This document shows, piece after piece, positions 18,636 to 29,556 of a stretch of 64,000 bases of DNA. Source of the DNA: Colwellia sp. Arc7-D (lineage in GTDB: Bacteria; Pseudomonadota; Gammaproteobacteria; Enterobacterales; Alteromonadaceae); the NCBI RefSeq assembly GCF_003061515.1, contig NZ_CP028924.1, forward strand, positions 1,550,001 to 1,614,000, in the 5' to 3' direction. The first letter of the stretch is position 1. Every line of letters begins with the position of its first letter. Below the pieces are notes generated by a model. That model saw only the letters and a list, made by a program, of their open reading frames with translations, searched no databases and was not told the origin of the DNA. The translations under genes were made by a program, and so were the position numbers.

Positions 18636-19907
18636 ATGCCCAATTATGTAGAAAGAAGAATAAGTAGTTTAACAAAAGAAACTTATGCGTTGATTTTGGC
18701 TGGAGGCCGAGGTTCGCGACTCTATGAATTAACAGACAGACGAGCTAAACCTGCTACCTTTTTTGGTGGTAAGTTTAGGATTATCGATTTTCCTTTATCA
18801 AACTGTATTAACTCAGGTATTAGGCGTGTAGGTATTGCGACTCAATATAAGTCACATTCACTTATTCGTCATGTTAACCGCGGTTGGGGACACTTTAAGA
18901 AAGAGCTTGGTGAATCCATTGAGATTTTGCCGGCATCACAACAAACGGGTGATGGCTGGTATCTTGGTACGGCTAATGCCGTATTTCAAAACATTGACAT
19001 TATCAGACATGAATTACCTAAATATGTGATGATTTTATCTGGCGATCACGTTTATCGTATGGATTACGGTCCTTTACTCGCTCAACATGTGGCTAGTGAA
19101 GCAGATATGACCGTATGTTGTATTGAAACATCGGTTGAAGAAGCGGCAGGGCAGTTTGGTGTAATGACCGTTGATGAAGATAGCCGTGTTTGTCGCTTTG
19201 ATGAGAAGCCAGCTAATCCTTCTGAAGTACCTGGCAAACCTGGTGTTACATTAGCCTCGATGGGTAACTATGTTTTCAACACAGAATTTTTATTTGAGCA
19301 ACTTGAAAAAGATGCTGCTCAAGAAGGGTCAAGTGGTGACTTTGGTAACGATATTATTCCTAGAATAATCGAATCTCATCGCGTATTTGCTTACCCGTTT
19401 AAAGATCCCGACAGTGAAAAACAACCTTACTGGCGTGATGTAGGTACCTTAGATTCTTTTTGGGAAGCCAATATGGAATTAGTGGCACCAGAGCCACAGC
19501 TTAACATGTACGATGAAAACTGGCCTATTTGGACGTATCAAGAGCAAACAGCACCCGCTAAGTTTGTATTTGACCAAGACGAGCGACGTGGAATTGCAAT
19601 AGATTCAACGGTTTCTGGTGGTGTGGTTGTTTCTGGTTCAACGGTTAAAAGAACGCTGTTATTCTCAAAAGTAAGAGTTAATTCTTACTGTGAAATTGAT
19701 GAATCAGTTATTTTACCTGGCGTTGTTATTAATCGTAATTGTAAAGTTAAAAAAGCAATTATCGACCGTGGTTGTGAAATTCCAGCTGGTATGGAAATAG
19801 GCATAAACCATGATGATGATCGTGCAAATGGTTTTAGAGTTACAGATAAAGGTGTTGTTTTAGTTACCATCGGTATGCTTGCAAAACTGAAAAGTGAAAA
19901 TAAATAG
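18636..19907 (+). CDS. glgC: Glucose-1-phosphate adenylyltransferase (ADP-glucose pyrophosphorylase)
   Basis: A 423-residue enzyme that makes ADP-glucose from ATP and glucose-1-phosphate, the committed step of bacterial glycogen synthesis. The nucleotide motif [20 protein letters not shown], the segment [14 protein letters not shown], the GDHVYRMDY active-site strand, the glucose-1-phosphate site region [10 protein letters not shown] and the C-terminal left-handed beta-helix ([20 protein letters not shown]) are all present. Length matches E. coli GlgC (431). ATG 18636 follows AAAGGATAC. This is the likely allosteric control point of the cluster. A stem-loop lies just downstream, before glgB. 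Confidence 0.97.
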   Translation: MPNYVERRISSLTKETYALILAGGRGSRLYELTDRRAKPATFFGGKFRIIDFPLSNCINSGIRRVGIATQYKSHSLIRHVNRGWGHFKKELGESIEILPASQQTGDGWYLGTANAVFQNIDIIRHELPKYVMILSGDHVYRMDYGPLLAQHVASEADMTVCCIETSVEEAAGQFGVMTVDEDSRVCRFDEKPANPSEVPGKPGVTLASMGNYVFNTEFLFEQLEKDAAQEGSSGDFGNDIIPRIIESHRVFAYPFKDPDSEKQPYWRDVGTLDSFWEANMELVAPEPQLNMYDENWPIWTYQEQTAPAKFVFDQDERRGIAIDSTVSGGVVVSGSTVKRTLLFSKVRVNSYCEIDESVILPGVVINRNCKVKKAIIDRGCEIPAGMEIGINHDDDRANGFRVTDKGVVLVTIGMLAKLKSENK

Positions 19908-19932
19908 CTTTTGATAATCAATTATTAACGTT

Positions 19933-20001
19933 AAGGGTAATTTCAATTGGAAGAAATTACCCTTGTTAATATTAATTATATTTAAATTTATTTTAAATAT
20001 A
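19933..20001 (+). terminator. Tandem hairpins between glgC and glgB
   Basis: A perfect 12-bp stem AAGGGTAATTTC (19933-19944) / GAAATTACCCTT (19953-19964) with an 8-base loop is followed by an AT-only 10-bp stem TATATTTAAA (19977-19986) / TTTAAATATA (19992-20001). The first may attenuate or terminate transcription after glgC. No clean T-run is attached. Confidence 0.5.
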
Positions 20002-20087
20002 AAAATAAGCTATAAAATGCAAACACATAAAAAATTAATGCATTTAAGTAATCGTATATAAAGTTAACGGTATACTAGGAAAATATA

Positions 20088-22322
20088 ATGAAAAACCTAG
20101 CAAAAAGCTTGTTAGATAACGAAGAAGTTTCAGCAATAGTTAATGTAAAGCATAGAGATATTTTTTCCGTACTAGGCATACATAAACATCCAATGACCAG
20201 TGGTTTAATTGTTCGCGCATTTTTACCTGAAGCACTCAGTGTTGAGGTTATTGATACTAAAACTCAAGCTTTAGTCGCTGAACTTAATCAAGTTGATCAA
20301 GCGGGACTATTCGAAGGTAAATTAGGCCGAAAACGAAATGTTTTTGACTATCGTTTACGTGTTTTATATAAAAATGAAACTGTTATTGTTGACGACCCAT
20401 ACCGTTATCCTTCGTTATTAAAAAGTGAAGATCTCTACCTTTTTTGTGAAGGTACACATGAACAAGCTTATCAATGGATGGGCGCTCATGAAATTATCGT
20501 TGATAACGTTAAGGGCACACACTTTGTCGTTTGGGCTCCTGATGCTTCTCGTGTTTCGGTGGTAGGAGATTTCAATTTTTGGGATGGTCGACATCATGTT
20601 ATGCGCAAGCATCCTGGCTCTGGTGTGTGGGAGATATTCCTACCTAATGTGTGTGCTGATGCCAGCTATAAATATGAAATTTCTGATAAGTATGAGCAAA
20701 TTCAGCCATTAAAAGCTGACCCATATACACTTTCAATGCAATTAGCGCCTGAAACGGCCTCTAAAGTTAGCCAAAATAGTGAATATCAGTGGCAAGATTC
20801 GCAATGGATGAACGAGCGTGATAACGCATCTAATCATTATCATGGTGCTGTTTCAATTTACGAAGTGCACCTTGGCTCATGGAAAAGAAATTTAACTAAT
20901 AGCAGCGATAATTCACATTCACCAAGTTACTTAACTTACCGTGAATTAGCTGAGCAGCTAGTACCTTATGTTGTTGAAATGGGGTTTACTCATCTGCAAC
21001 TTATGCCAGTAAGTGAGTATCCTTTTGATGGTTCTTGGGGCTACCAGCCTATCGGACTTTTTGCGCCTACTGCCCGTTTTGGTAGTGCAGAAGACTTTAA
21101 ATATTTTGTCGATAGTTGCCATCGCGCTGGTATTGGGTTGCTGCTAGATTGGGTGCCGGGCCATTTTCCTACTGATGAACATGGTACGGGTAAGTTTGAT
21201 GGTTCATGCTTGTATGAACATGAAGATTTACGCAAAGGTTTCCATCCTGATTGGAAAACCCTTATTTATAACTATGGTCGCTCAGAAGTACAAAGTTATT
21301 TACTGAGTAACGCTATTTACTGGTTAGATCAATACCACATCGATGGTTTGCGTGTTGATGCCGTTGCTTCAATGTTGTATCTAGATTACAGCCGTGAAGC
21401 TGGCCAATGGTTGCCTAATGAGCATGGCGGCAGAGAAAATTTAGAAGCGATTGAGGTATTACAAAAAGTGAATACCCGTTCGTACGCAAAGCATCCTGGC
21501 GTTATGATGATTGCGGAAGAGTCAACTGCGTGGCCTGGTGTATCAAAACCGGTTGATACTGGCGGTTTAGGTTTTGGCTTCAAATGGAACATGGGTTGGA
21601 TGAATGACACGTTGAAATATATGGAACGTGATCCTATTTATCGACAACATCATCATAACGAAATGACCTTCGGCTTAGTCTACAGTTTCAGTGAAAACTT
21701 TGTCTTACCTATTAGTCACGACGAAGTAGTGCATGGTAAAGGCTCGTTGTTAAATAAAATGCCCGGTGATGATTGGCAAAAATTTGCTAATTTACGCGCC
21801 TATTATGGTTTTATGTGGACTCATCCTGGTAAAAAACTATTGTTTATGGGCTGTGAATTTGCTCAACGTAAAGAGTGGAATCATGATCAAAGCTTAGATT
21901 GGCATTTACTTGAAAATGACAGTCATAAAGGCATGCAAACACTGATAAAAGATTTAAATCATACCTATAGAGGCATTCCTGCATTGCATGAACTTGATTG
22001 CGACGGTAATGGCTTTGAATGGTTAGATTCGCAAAACAGTGCGCAATCAATTTTGGTTTATTTACGCAAAGGCCAAGAAGGCACTGCACCTGCTTTAGTC
22101 GTTGTTAACCTAACACCGACAAGTTACGAAAACTTTGCTGTTGGTGTACCACAAGCTGGATTTTATCGAGAATGCTTAAATACCGACAGCAGTATTTATG
22201 GTGGTAGTAATGTTGGTAATGGTGGTGGTGTCAGCTCAGTAAATGAGGCATACGCTGGTCAAGAGAATAAAGTTTCTTTGTCAGTACCTCCGCTTGCGAC
22301 GATGATTTTTGAATTACAGTAA
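20088..22322 (+). CDS. glgB: 1,4-alpha-glucan branching enzyme
   Basis: A 744-residue GH13 transglycosylase that creates the alpha-1,6 branches of glycogen. Domains in order: an N-terminal N1 beta-domain (about 15-115), CBM48 (about 135-235; FVVWAPDASRVSVVGDFNFW), and the barrel with LMPVSEYPFDGSWGYQ, DWVPGHFPTDEHG, HIDGLRVDAVASMLY (nucleophile Asp424), MMIAEESTAWPG (acid Glu477) and LPISHDEVVHGKGSLL. The last part is a C-terminal beta domain. Length matches E. coli GlgB (728). ATG 20088 has only a weak upstream AGGAAA site. Near the C-terminus is a glycine-rich loop (GGSNVGNGGGV), a small local oddity. Confidence 0.97.
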   Translation: MKNLAKSLLDNEEVSAIVNVKHRDIFSVLGIHKHPMTSGLIVRAFLPEALSVEVIDTKTQALVAELNQVDQAGLFEGKLGRKRNVFDYRLRVLYKNETVIVDDPYRYPSLLKSEDLYLFCEGTHEQAYQWMGAHEIIVDNVKGTHFVVWAPDASRVSVVGDFNFWDGRHHVMRKHPGSGVWEIFLPNVCADASYKYEISDKYEQIQPLKADPYTLSMQLAPETASKVSQNSEYQWQDSQWMNERDNASNHYHGAVSIYEVHLGSWKRNLTNSSDNSHSPSYLTYRELAEQLVPYVVEMGFTHLQLMPVSEYPFDGSWGYQPIGLFAPTARFGSAEDFKYFVDSCHRAGIGLLLDWVPGHFPTDEHGTGKFDGSCLYEHEDLRKGFHPDWKTLIYNYGRSEVQSYLLSNAIYWLDQYHIDGLRVDAVASMLYLDYSREAGQWLPNEHGGRENLEAIEVLQKVNTRSYAKHPGVMMIAEESTAWPGVSKPVDTGGLGFGFKWNMGWMNDTLKYMERDPIYRQHHHNEMTFGLVYSFSENFVLPISHDEVVHGKGSLLNKMPGDDWQKFANLRAYYGFMWTHPGKKLLFMGCEFAQRKEWNHDQSLDWHLLENDSHKGMQTLIKDLNHTYRGIPALHELDCDGNGFEWLDSQNSAQSILVYLRKGQEGTAPALVVVNLTPTSYENFAVGVPQAGFYRECLNTDSSIYGGSNVGNGGGVSSVNEAYAGQENKVSLSVPPLATMIFELQ

Positions 22323-22443
22323 AATAATAAAATTAAACTAACGTAATACAATTGCTTTGAAGATCGGACTTCAGTTCATCAATCGCTTAATAGGCTATTA
22401 ATTTGATGGATTTATCAATGCTGAAACGGATATTGTTTTTTAA

Positions 22444-22459
22444 GCGGTATTAATGCCGC
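22444..22459. promoter_or_regulatory. Near-perfect 16-bp palindrome before pgm
   Basis: GCGGTATTAATGCCGC is symmetric at all but one pair of positions and lies 92 bases before the pgm start. It could be an operator of a LacI-like or other dimeric regulator, or just a small hairpin. No regulator gene is next to it. Confidence 0.3.
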
Positions 22460-22547
22460 CAACCGTTATGTTGATAATAAACAAGATGGATTAAGTTCCG
22501 ACCTACAAGTAATTTAAACGTATAAAAATAATATTTTTTAAGGGTAA

Positions 22548-24203
<1,656 letters not shown>

Positions 24204-24275
24204 CAGGCAATTTAAGCATATTAAAGCTAACTAATAATAAATACTAAGCAGTTAAAATAAAGTAAAAGGTATTAA

Positions 24276-25853
24276 ATGAAAATATTAATGGCAGCCGCTG
24301 AAAATGATGCATTACCTCGCGGAAAAGTAGGTGGTATAGGTGATGTTGTTCGAGATATTCCTATTGCCCTAGGTAAAATTGACCAACAGGTAGATGTTGT
24401 TACGCCTGGCTACGGTGCCTTTTCTAAGTTAGAAGGAGCACAGCACGTAACTTCACTTGAGGTTACGTTTGGCTCACAACAAGAAAAAGTTGATATTTTC
24501 AAAGTCTCGTTTAAAAAGTCGGCAAAAAACGCATCGAAAAATGTAACGCAATGGGTCATTGAACATCCTTTATTTGCTATTGGCGGAGCAGGAAAAATTT
24601 ACTGTGATGATCCAAGTAACAGACCTTTTGCCTCAGATGCCAGTAAATTTGCCTTATTCAGTGCTGCTGTTGCCAAAGCGGTTATTTGCGATGTTTTTGG
24701 TAAAATAGACGTATTACATTTACACGACTGGCATACCGCTATGGTGTCAGTACTGCGTGCTTTTGATCCTGAATACCAACAACTAAAAGCGATTAAAACC
24801 GTTTTCACTATTCATAATATTGCCTTGCAAGGTATTAGACCCTTTGATGGTGATGAATCTTCGTTAAAGGCTTGGTTTCCGTATTTAGCCTTTGATTATA
24901 GTAAAATTAACGACCCGCGTTATCACGATTGTTATAACCCGATGCGCGCTGGTATTACGTTGTCAGATAAAGTGCATGCCGTTTCGCCAACGTATGCAAA
25001 AGAAATATTATTGCCAAGTAATATTGAACAAGGACATTTTGGTGGTGAAGGTTTAGAGCATGACTTGCGCTTTGCGGCTGACACAGGCAGGTTGCACGGT
25101 ATATTAAATGGTTGCGAATACCCTGAAATTACAAAAGCGCCACTTAAACTCAAAGCTTTACTAACATTATCAGCAAAAGAAGTGGTTAAATGGCTCGACG
25201 ATAAACCGTTAGTTGATCAAGCACATTTAGTTGCCGCAACACGATTAGCACAAGTTGCTAATAAGCAGTATAAAAAGCAACCGTTAGTGTTAACTTCTGT
25301 GGGGCGTATTACCGATCAAAAAGTACGTTTATTTCAAGAAGTAATGCCCAATGGTAAAACAGCCTTAGAACACTTATTAGCCATATTAGCAGATGATGGC
25401 GTATTTATTTTATTAGGTAGTGGTGATAAAAAACTCGAAGAATTTTTAACCAAAATAGCGGTTAATCATAGTAACTTTATTTTTCTTAAAGGCTATTCTG
25501 AAGCCTTATCGATCAATATGTATAACTCTGGCGACTTATTTTTAATGCCAAGTTCATTTGAGCCTTGTGGTATTAGCCAAATGCTTTCAATGCGTGCAGG
25601 ACAGCCTTGTTTAGCTCATAGTGTCGGAGGTTTAAGCGATACTATAAGCCATAACATGAATGGTTTTACTTTTAATGGTGATAACCCGCTTCAACAAGCT
25701 GAAAATATGCTCAGCTGTTTTCATTCCGTTTTGGCACTGAAAAAACATAGTCCAACAGAGTGGGCAACAATTTCTGATAATGCCTTAAAATCACGATTTT
25801 TATGGAGTGACGTTGCTCATGATTATATTAAGCACCTTTATAATAGTCACTAA
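24276..25853 (+). CDS. glgA: Glycogen synthase (divergent GlgA-type GT5)
   Basis: A 525-residue GT-B glycosyltransferase that extends alpha-1,4 glucan chains with ADP-glucose. The N-terminal half shows the starch/glycogen-synthase catalytic domain with the nucleotide-phosphate lysine in GKVGGIGDVVRDIP (Lys17), LHLHDWHTAMVSVLRAF and TIHNIALQGI. The C-terminal half has TSVGRITDQKVRLFQEV, FLMPSSFEPCGISQML with the conserved Glu, and VGGLSDTISHNMNGF. It is about 45 residues longer than E. coli GlgA (477), and parts such as MRAGQPCLAHSVGGLSDT differ from the usual FEPCGLTQLYGLRYG pattern, so it belongs to a separate GlgA branch. ATG 24276 follows AAAAGG. Confidence 0.92.
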   Translation: MKILMAAAENDALPRGKVGGIGDVVRDIPIALGKIDQQVDVVTPGYGAFSKLEGAQHVTSLEVTFGSQQEKVDIFKVSFKKSAKNASKNVTQWVIEHPLFAIGGAGKIYCDDPSNRPFASDASKFALFSAAVAKAVICDVFGKIDVLHLHDWHTAMVSVLRAFDPEYQQLKAIKTVFTIHNIALQGIRPFDGDESSLKAWFPYLAFDYSKINDPRYHDCYNPMRAGITLSDKVHAVSPTYAKEILLPSNIEQGHFGGEGLEHDLRFAADTGRLHGILNGCEYPEITKAPLKLKALLTLSAKEVVKWLDDKPLVDQAHLVAATRLAQVANKQYKKQPLVLTSVGRITDQKVRLFQEVMPNGKTALEHLLAILADDGVFILLGSGDKKLEEFLTKIAVNHSNFIFLKGYSEALSINMYNSGDLFLMPSSFEPCGISQMLSMRAGQPCLAHSVGGLSDTISHNMNGFTFNGDNPLQQAENMLSCFHSVLALKKHSPTEWATISDNALKSRFLWSDVAHDYIKHLYNSH

Positions 25854-25871
25854 ATAGTAATTGAATCATCA

Positions 25872-25937
25872 ATAAGCTGAAGCCATAAATTAATCACGAA
25901 TAAACTCGTGATTGTTCATGCAGGGCATTCAGCTTAT
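25872..25937 (+). terminator. Nested double hairpin after glgA
   Basis: An outer perfect 10-bp stem ATAAGCTGAA (25872-25881) / TTCAGCTTAT (25928-25937) encloses a perfect 8-bp stem AATCACGA (25892-25899) / TCGTGATT (25906-25913) with a 6-base loop. It starts 18 bases after the glgA stop and is followed by T-rich sequence. Probable transcript end or 3'-protecting structure. Confidence 0.55.
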
Positions 25938-25992
25938 ATTTTATAAATTTCATCGTTAAAGCCGATACGTAGACTCTTTTTTGACGTAGTAT

Positions 25993-26047
25993 TTTAGTGA
26001 GATAGCACCTATGACTATATTCACTAAATCCTGATCTTACTTCAGGA
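25993..26047 (+). other. Two adjacent hairpins in the leader of the M14 peptidase gene
   Basis: TTTAGTGA (25993-26000) pairs with TCACTAAA (26021-26028), and TCCTGA (26029-26034) pairs with TCAGGA (26042-26047). The second ends 19 bases before the start codon, so the pair could affect translation. No riboswitch class is recognised. Confidence 0.35.
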
Positions 26048-26066
26048 CTTCTGACCGAGAAATACT

Positions 26067-28766
26067 ATGCTAAAAAAGTACGCCTACATCCTTTCTTCAA
26101 TGCTTATTGGCTATATTTGTTCGTTGTCAGCTGTAGCTGAAACTACAGAGCAAATGTGGCCTGGAAGTCAATATAACCCCTTAATACCCACCTTTGAAAA
26201 AGTGCTAGGTTACAATGTAGGAGAACGCATTACTAACCATGGCGATATGTTACGATTTTTTGAAGCATTAGAACGTGCTGCGCCCGAGAAAATTAAACTA
26301 TTTGAATACGGGCGAACATGGGAAGGTCGTAAACTTATTTATGCCGCCATAGGTAACCGTGATGTTATGGCAAACCTTGATGGTTTTGCTGACAAGATGC
26401 AAAAGCTGTCAGATCCAAGAATTACCGACAAAAGCGCTGCTAAAGCATTAATTGCCCAACTACCGTCTTCAGTTTGGTTGGGGTATGGCGTTCATGGTAA
26501 TGAAATTAGCAGTACAGATGCCGCTATGATGACAGCGTATCATTTACTCGCTGCGCCGAATGAAGCCACTAATCGCAAAATTTTAAAAAACACTTTGGTA
26601 TTTATTGACCCACTGCAAAACCCTGATGGACGTAACCGATTTACTAGTCGCTATTATGCTACTGTCGGTATGCAACACAGTGATGATAGATTAAGCGCCG
26701 AGCACAATGAACCTTGGCCAAGTGGTCGTTCAAACCATTACTTATTTGATATGAATCGAGATTGGTTAGCCATTACTCAGCCTGAAACCGCAGGTCGAAT
26801 TCGTGCAATGAACCATTACCGTCCTTTAGTGGTGATTGATTTACATGAAATGGGCGGCGATAGCAGCTATTACTTTTCGCCAGCCGCACAACCTTTTAAC
26901 CCGCATATGACCAAAACTCAAATTGAGAATATGACCGCGATCGGAAAAAATCATGGTAAACATTTTGACCGACTCGGGTTCGACTATTTTACTCGTGAAG
27001 TATTTGATGCTTTCTATCCCGGATATGGTGACAGCTGGCCAGTATTTTATGGTGCCTCAGCATCAACTTATGAAGTGTCTTCTTCGCGCGGTGAGCTATT
27101 CAAAAAGCAAAGTGGTGAAACTTTAACTTATAAAAATACGGTTCAACGACATTTTGTTGCGTCAATTTCAACCGCTGAAGGTGTAGCTGACAATCATCAA
27201 AAGCTACTTAACGACTATTACAATTATCAAACCAGTGCGATTAAAACCGGAAAAAATAACAAAGAACGCGTTTATATTTTACCCAATACACGCAATGTTG
27301 CGGGTAGCCATCGACTTGCAACGTTAATGGCGCAGCATGGTGTTGAAGTTAAACAAGCGGAAAAAGATTTTAAACAGTGTGGTAAAAACTATCAGGCAGG
27401 AGCCTACTTTATTGATACCGCTCAACCTAAAGGTCGCTTTGTTAAAACAACCTTTACCCAGCAGGTTGATATGTCAGCTGAATTTGTGAAAGAGCAAGAA
27501 CGCCGCCGTGCGATAAAATTAGATGATGAGATCTATGATGTTACGGGCTGGTCATTACCATTAATGTTCGACGTAGATGTAGATACCTGTTCAAAAGCAG
27601 TAAAAGTTGCTAACCATGTTGTTGAAAGTAATGACAAACTCATAGGTAAGGTTGCGAACCCTGATGCTACTGTAGCCTATTTAGTCGCATGGGGTGATAT
27701 GGCAGCGGGTAGATTTTTGACCGCTGCATTACAACAAAATATCACCATTAAAAGTGCTGATGAAGCGTTTACTTTAGCCGATAATCAAAAGTTTACTGCG
27801 GGTACGTTAATTATAGAAAAGCGCCGAAATGACGATAATTTAGCGGCTAAAATCATCGAAATAGCAAAAAATACTGGTGCGCAAGTTCAAGGGGTAGATT
27901 CAAGTTGGGTTACTCAAGGTCCAAGTTTTGGTAGTGGTAATACAGTGACAATGTCAGCGCCTAAAATCGCCATGGCGTGGGACAATCCAGTGAGTTCTTT
28001 AAGCGCGGGTAATACCCGTTTTGTTATTGAACGACAGTTTAATTACCCAGTTACGGCAATTCGCACGCATACCCTTAAAAGTGCCGATTTATCAAACTAC
28101 CAAGTGCTAATTTTACCTTCTGGTGACTTTAAAGAAGTACTTGGGGTAAGTGGCGCTGACAATATTAAGCAATGGGTAAAACGTGGCGGCGTGTTAATCA
28201 CACTCGGTCGAGCAACGCAATTTGCTGCTGAGCATGATATTGCCTTGCTTGATGTTAAAAGAGAACGTGCGTTTAAGGCTAAAGTAGACGATAAATCAAC
28301 ACCAGCAAAAGAGCTTGAAGGTGAGTCAATGGTTGATGGCCAGTTATTATCAACAAAATCTGAGCTTGTATTAGCCAGTGAAAATGTAAAAGAAAAACCT
28401 GATTTTGTTGCCGGAATATTAGCAAATATTGAAGTCGATCAAGAGCATTGGTTGACCGCAGGCGTCAATAAAAACCTCACGGCTATTGCCTATGGAAACG
28501 ATATATATACGCCAATAAAATTAGCATCGGGTAAAAATTTGGCCTGGTTTAGTGATTCAGAAAGTGTTTTAGCGAGCGGTTATTTGTGGGCAGAGAATAA
28601 AAAACAATTAGCTTATAAACCCTACCTTATTCATCAACCGATGGGACGTGGCATGGTGATCGCTTTTACACAAGAGCCAACGACTAGAGCGTATTTAGAT
28701 GGTTTGAATATTATGCTAATGAATACTATTTTTAGAGCTGCAGCGCATGCGAAACCGTTAAAATAA
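26067..28766 (+). CDS. Secreted M14 family zinc carboxypeptidase
   Basis: An 899-residue exported peptidase. A signal peptide (about 1-24, ending LSAVAETT) precedes the M14 domain (about 45-350). Zinc ligands are His143 and Glu146 in GVHGNEISS and His260 in VVIDLHEMGG; the probable general base is Glu336 in STYEVSSSRGE. The remaining 500 residues include a Rossmann-like or amidotransferase-like region (VLILPSGDFKEVLG, VKRGGVLITLG) and a C-terminal domain seen in large M14 proteins of marine bacteria. It should cleave C-terminal residues from peptides outside the cytoplasm; specificity is unknown. It is monocistronic, with leader hairpins upstream and a terminator at 28903. Confidence 0.92.
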   Translation: MLKKYAYILSSMLIGYICSLSAVAETTEQMWPGSQYNPLIPTFEKVLGYNVGERITNHGDMLRFFEALERAAPEKIKLFEYGRTWEGRKLIYAAIGNRDVMANLDGFADKMQKLSDPRITDKSAAKALIAQLPSSVWLGYGVHGNEISSTDAAMMTAYHLLAAPNEATNRKILKNTLVFIDPLQNPDGRNRFTSRYYATVGMQHSDDRLSAEHNEPWPSGRSNHYLFDMNRDWLAITQPETAGRIRAMNHYRPLVVIDLHEMGGDSSYYFSPAAQPFNPHMTKTQIENMTAIGKNHGKHFDRLGFDYFTREVFDAFYPGYGDSWPVFYGASASTYEVSSSRGELFKKQSGETLTYKNTVQRHFVASISTAEGVADNHQKLLNDYYNYQTSAIKTGKNNKERVYILPNTRNVAGSHRLATLMAQHGVEVKQAEKDFKQCGKNYQAGAYFIDTAQPKGRFVKTTFTQQVDMSAEFVKEQERRRAIKLDDEIYDVTGWSLPLMFDVDVDTCSKAVKVANHVVESNDKLIGKVANPDATVAYLVAWGDMAAGRFLTAALQQNITIKSADEAFTLADNQKFTAGTLIIEKRRNDDNLAAKIIEIAKNTGAQVQGVDSSWVTQGPSFGSGNTVTMSAPKIAMAWDNPVSSLSAGNTRFVIERQFNYPVTAIRTHTLKSADLSNYQVLILPSGDFKEVLGVSGADNIKQWVKRGGVLITLGRATQFAAEHDIALLDVKRERAFKAKVDDKSTPAKELEGESMVDGQLLSTKSELVLASENVKEKPDFVAGILANIEVDQEHWLTAGVNKNLTAIAYGNDIYTPIKLASGKNLAWFSDSESVLASGYLWAENKKQLAYKPYLIHQPMGRGMVIAFTQEPTTRAYLDGLNIMLMNTIFRAAAHAKPLK

Positions 28767-28902
28767 TCCTAAGTTTTCGCCAGTAAGGTAAGGTCGGTTG
28801 GTTAATCGTTTATATAGCTGAAGTAGGTTAGTTTAATCAAGACTAGATCATACAATAGCAGCGCTAATGTAATCATCGCCATCAACTTAAATAAGTATAA
28901 AT

Positions 28903-28926
28903 AAAGCGACGAATGTCGCTTTTTTT
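28903..28926 (+). terminator. Intrinsic terminator downstream of the M14 peptidase gene
   Basis: Perfect 8-bp stem AAAGCGAC (28903-28910) / GTCGCTTT (28915-28922) with a GAAT tetraloop and seven T at 28920-28926. Confidence 0.9.
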
Positions 28927-28962
28927 ATGTCGCTATTTCAATTCGGAATCGATTTGGTAAGC

Positions 28963-29484
28963 TTACACAGACAATGTTGGAGCAGGTTTCTTGGCAATAT
29001 AAAATCGATAGTAACCAATGCAGCTACTTACAACAAAAACAGTTTCTACGATTAACCCAACCGGAGAACCTAAAATAAAATTGTGAATAATCCAGAGTGT
29101 TCCGCCAGAAATCATCATTAATCGTAAAAACTTATCGTTATGGCTAAATGAACCTGTGGTGATCAAAATTGTTGCCATAAAACCTATAATACTTAATATG
29201 CCGTTATAGGTGCTGATGGTGATCAGTAAACTTAAGCTCAGTGAAGCTACTGAAATCCATTGGAACTTCCACTTAATGGAGATTAGAAAACGCACGCTAG
29301 AGAATAAAAATATGTAACCAGCCGTTGCCTGGTCAAGCAACAAATAATGAAAGCCATTAAAAAAACAACTAACAGATAACGACGCTAGAATATAATTTTT
29401 GTTTTTAAACTGCATGGCGCAACACTCAATGATCAGCGTTACGGTAACGAGTAATTGTGAAAGTAAAAAATCAGACATAGTCAT
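28963..29484 (-). CDS. YgjV family inner-membrane protein
   Basis: A 173-residue protein with five or six hydrophobic segments and almost no soluble part. The pattern ECCAMQFKNKNYILASLSVSC followed by NGFHYLLL and later GGTLWIIHNFILGSPVGLIVE matches the YgjV (Imp-YgjV) family, which resembles half-length transporters of the SWEET/PQ-loop type but has no established role. ATG at 29482-29484; an ATG two codons later is nearly as good. It lies on the same strand as the downstream efflux gene, 73 bases beyond that gene's stop. Confidence 0.8.
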   Translation of the reverse strand: MTMSDFLLSQLLVTVTLIIECCAMQFKNKNYILASLSVSCFFNGFHYLLLDQATAGYIFLFSSVRFLISIKWKFQWISVASLSLSLLITISTYNGILSIIGFMATILITTGSFSHNDKFLRLMMISGGTLWIIHNFILGSPVGLIVETVFVVSSCIGYYRFYIAKKPAPTLSV

Positions 29485-29556
29485 TTTTCAGTCATAATGA
29501 TGGAACTAAAACCATTCAATTTTGAGCTAAATTGAATGGTTTAAGAATTTAAGAGT

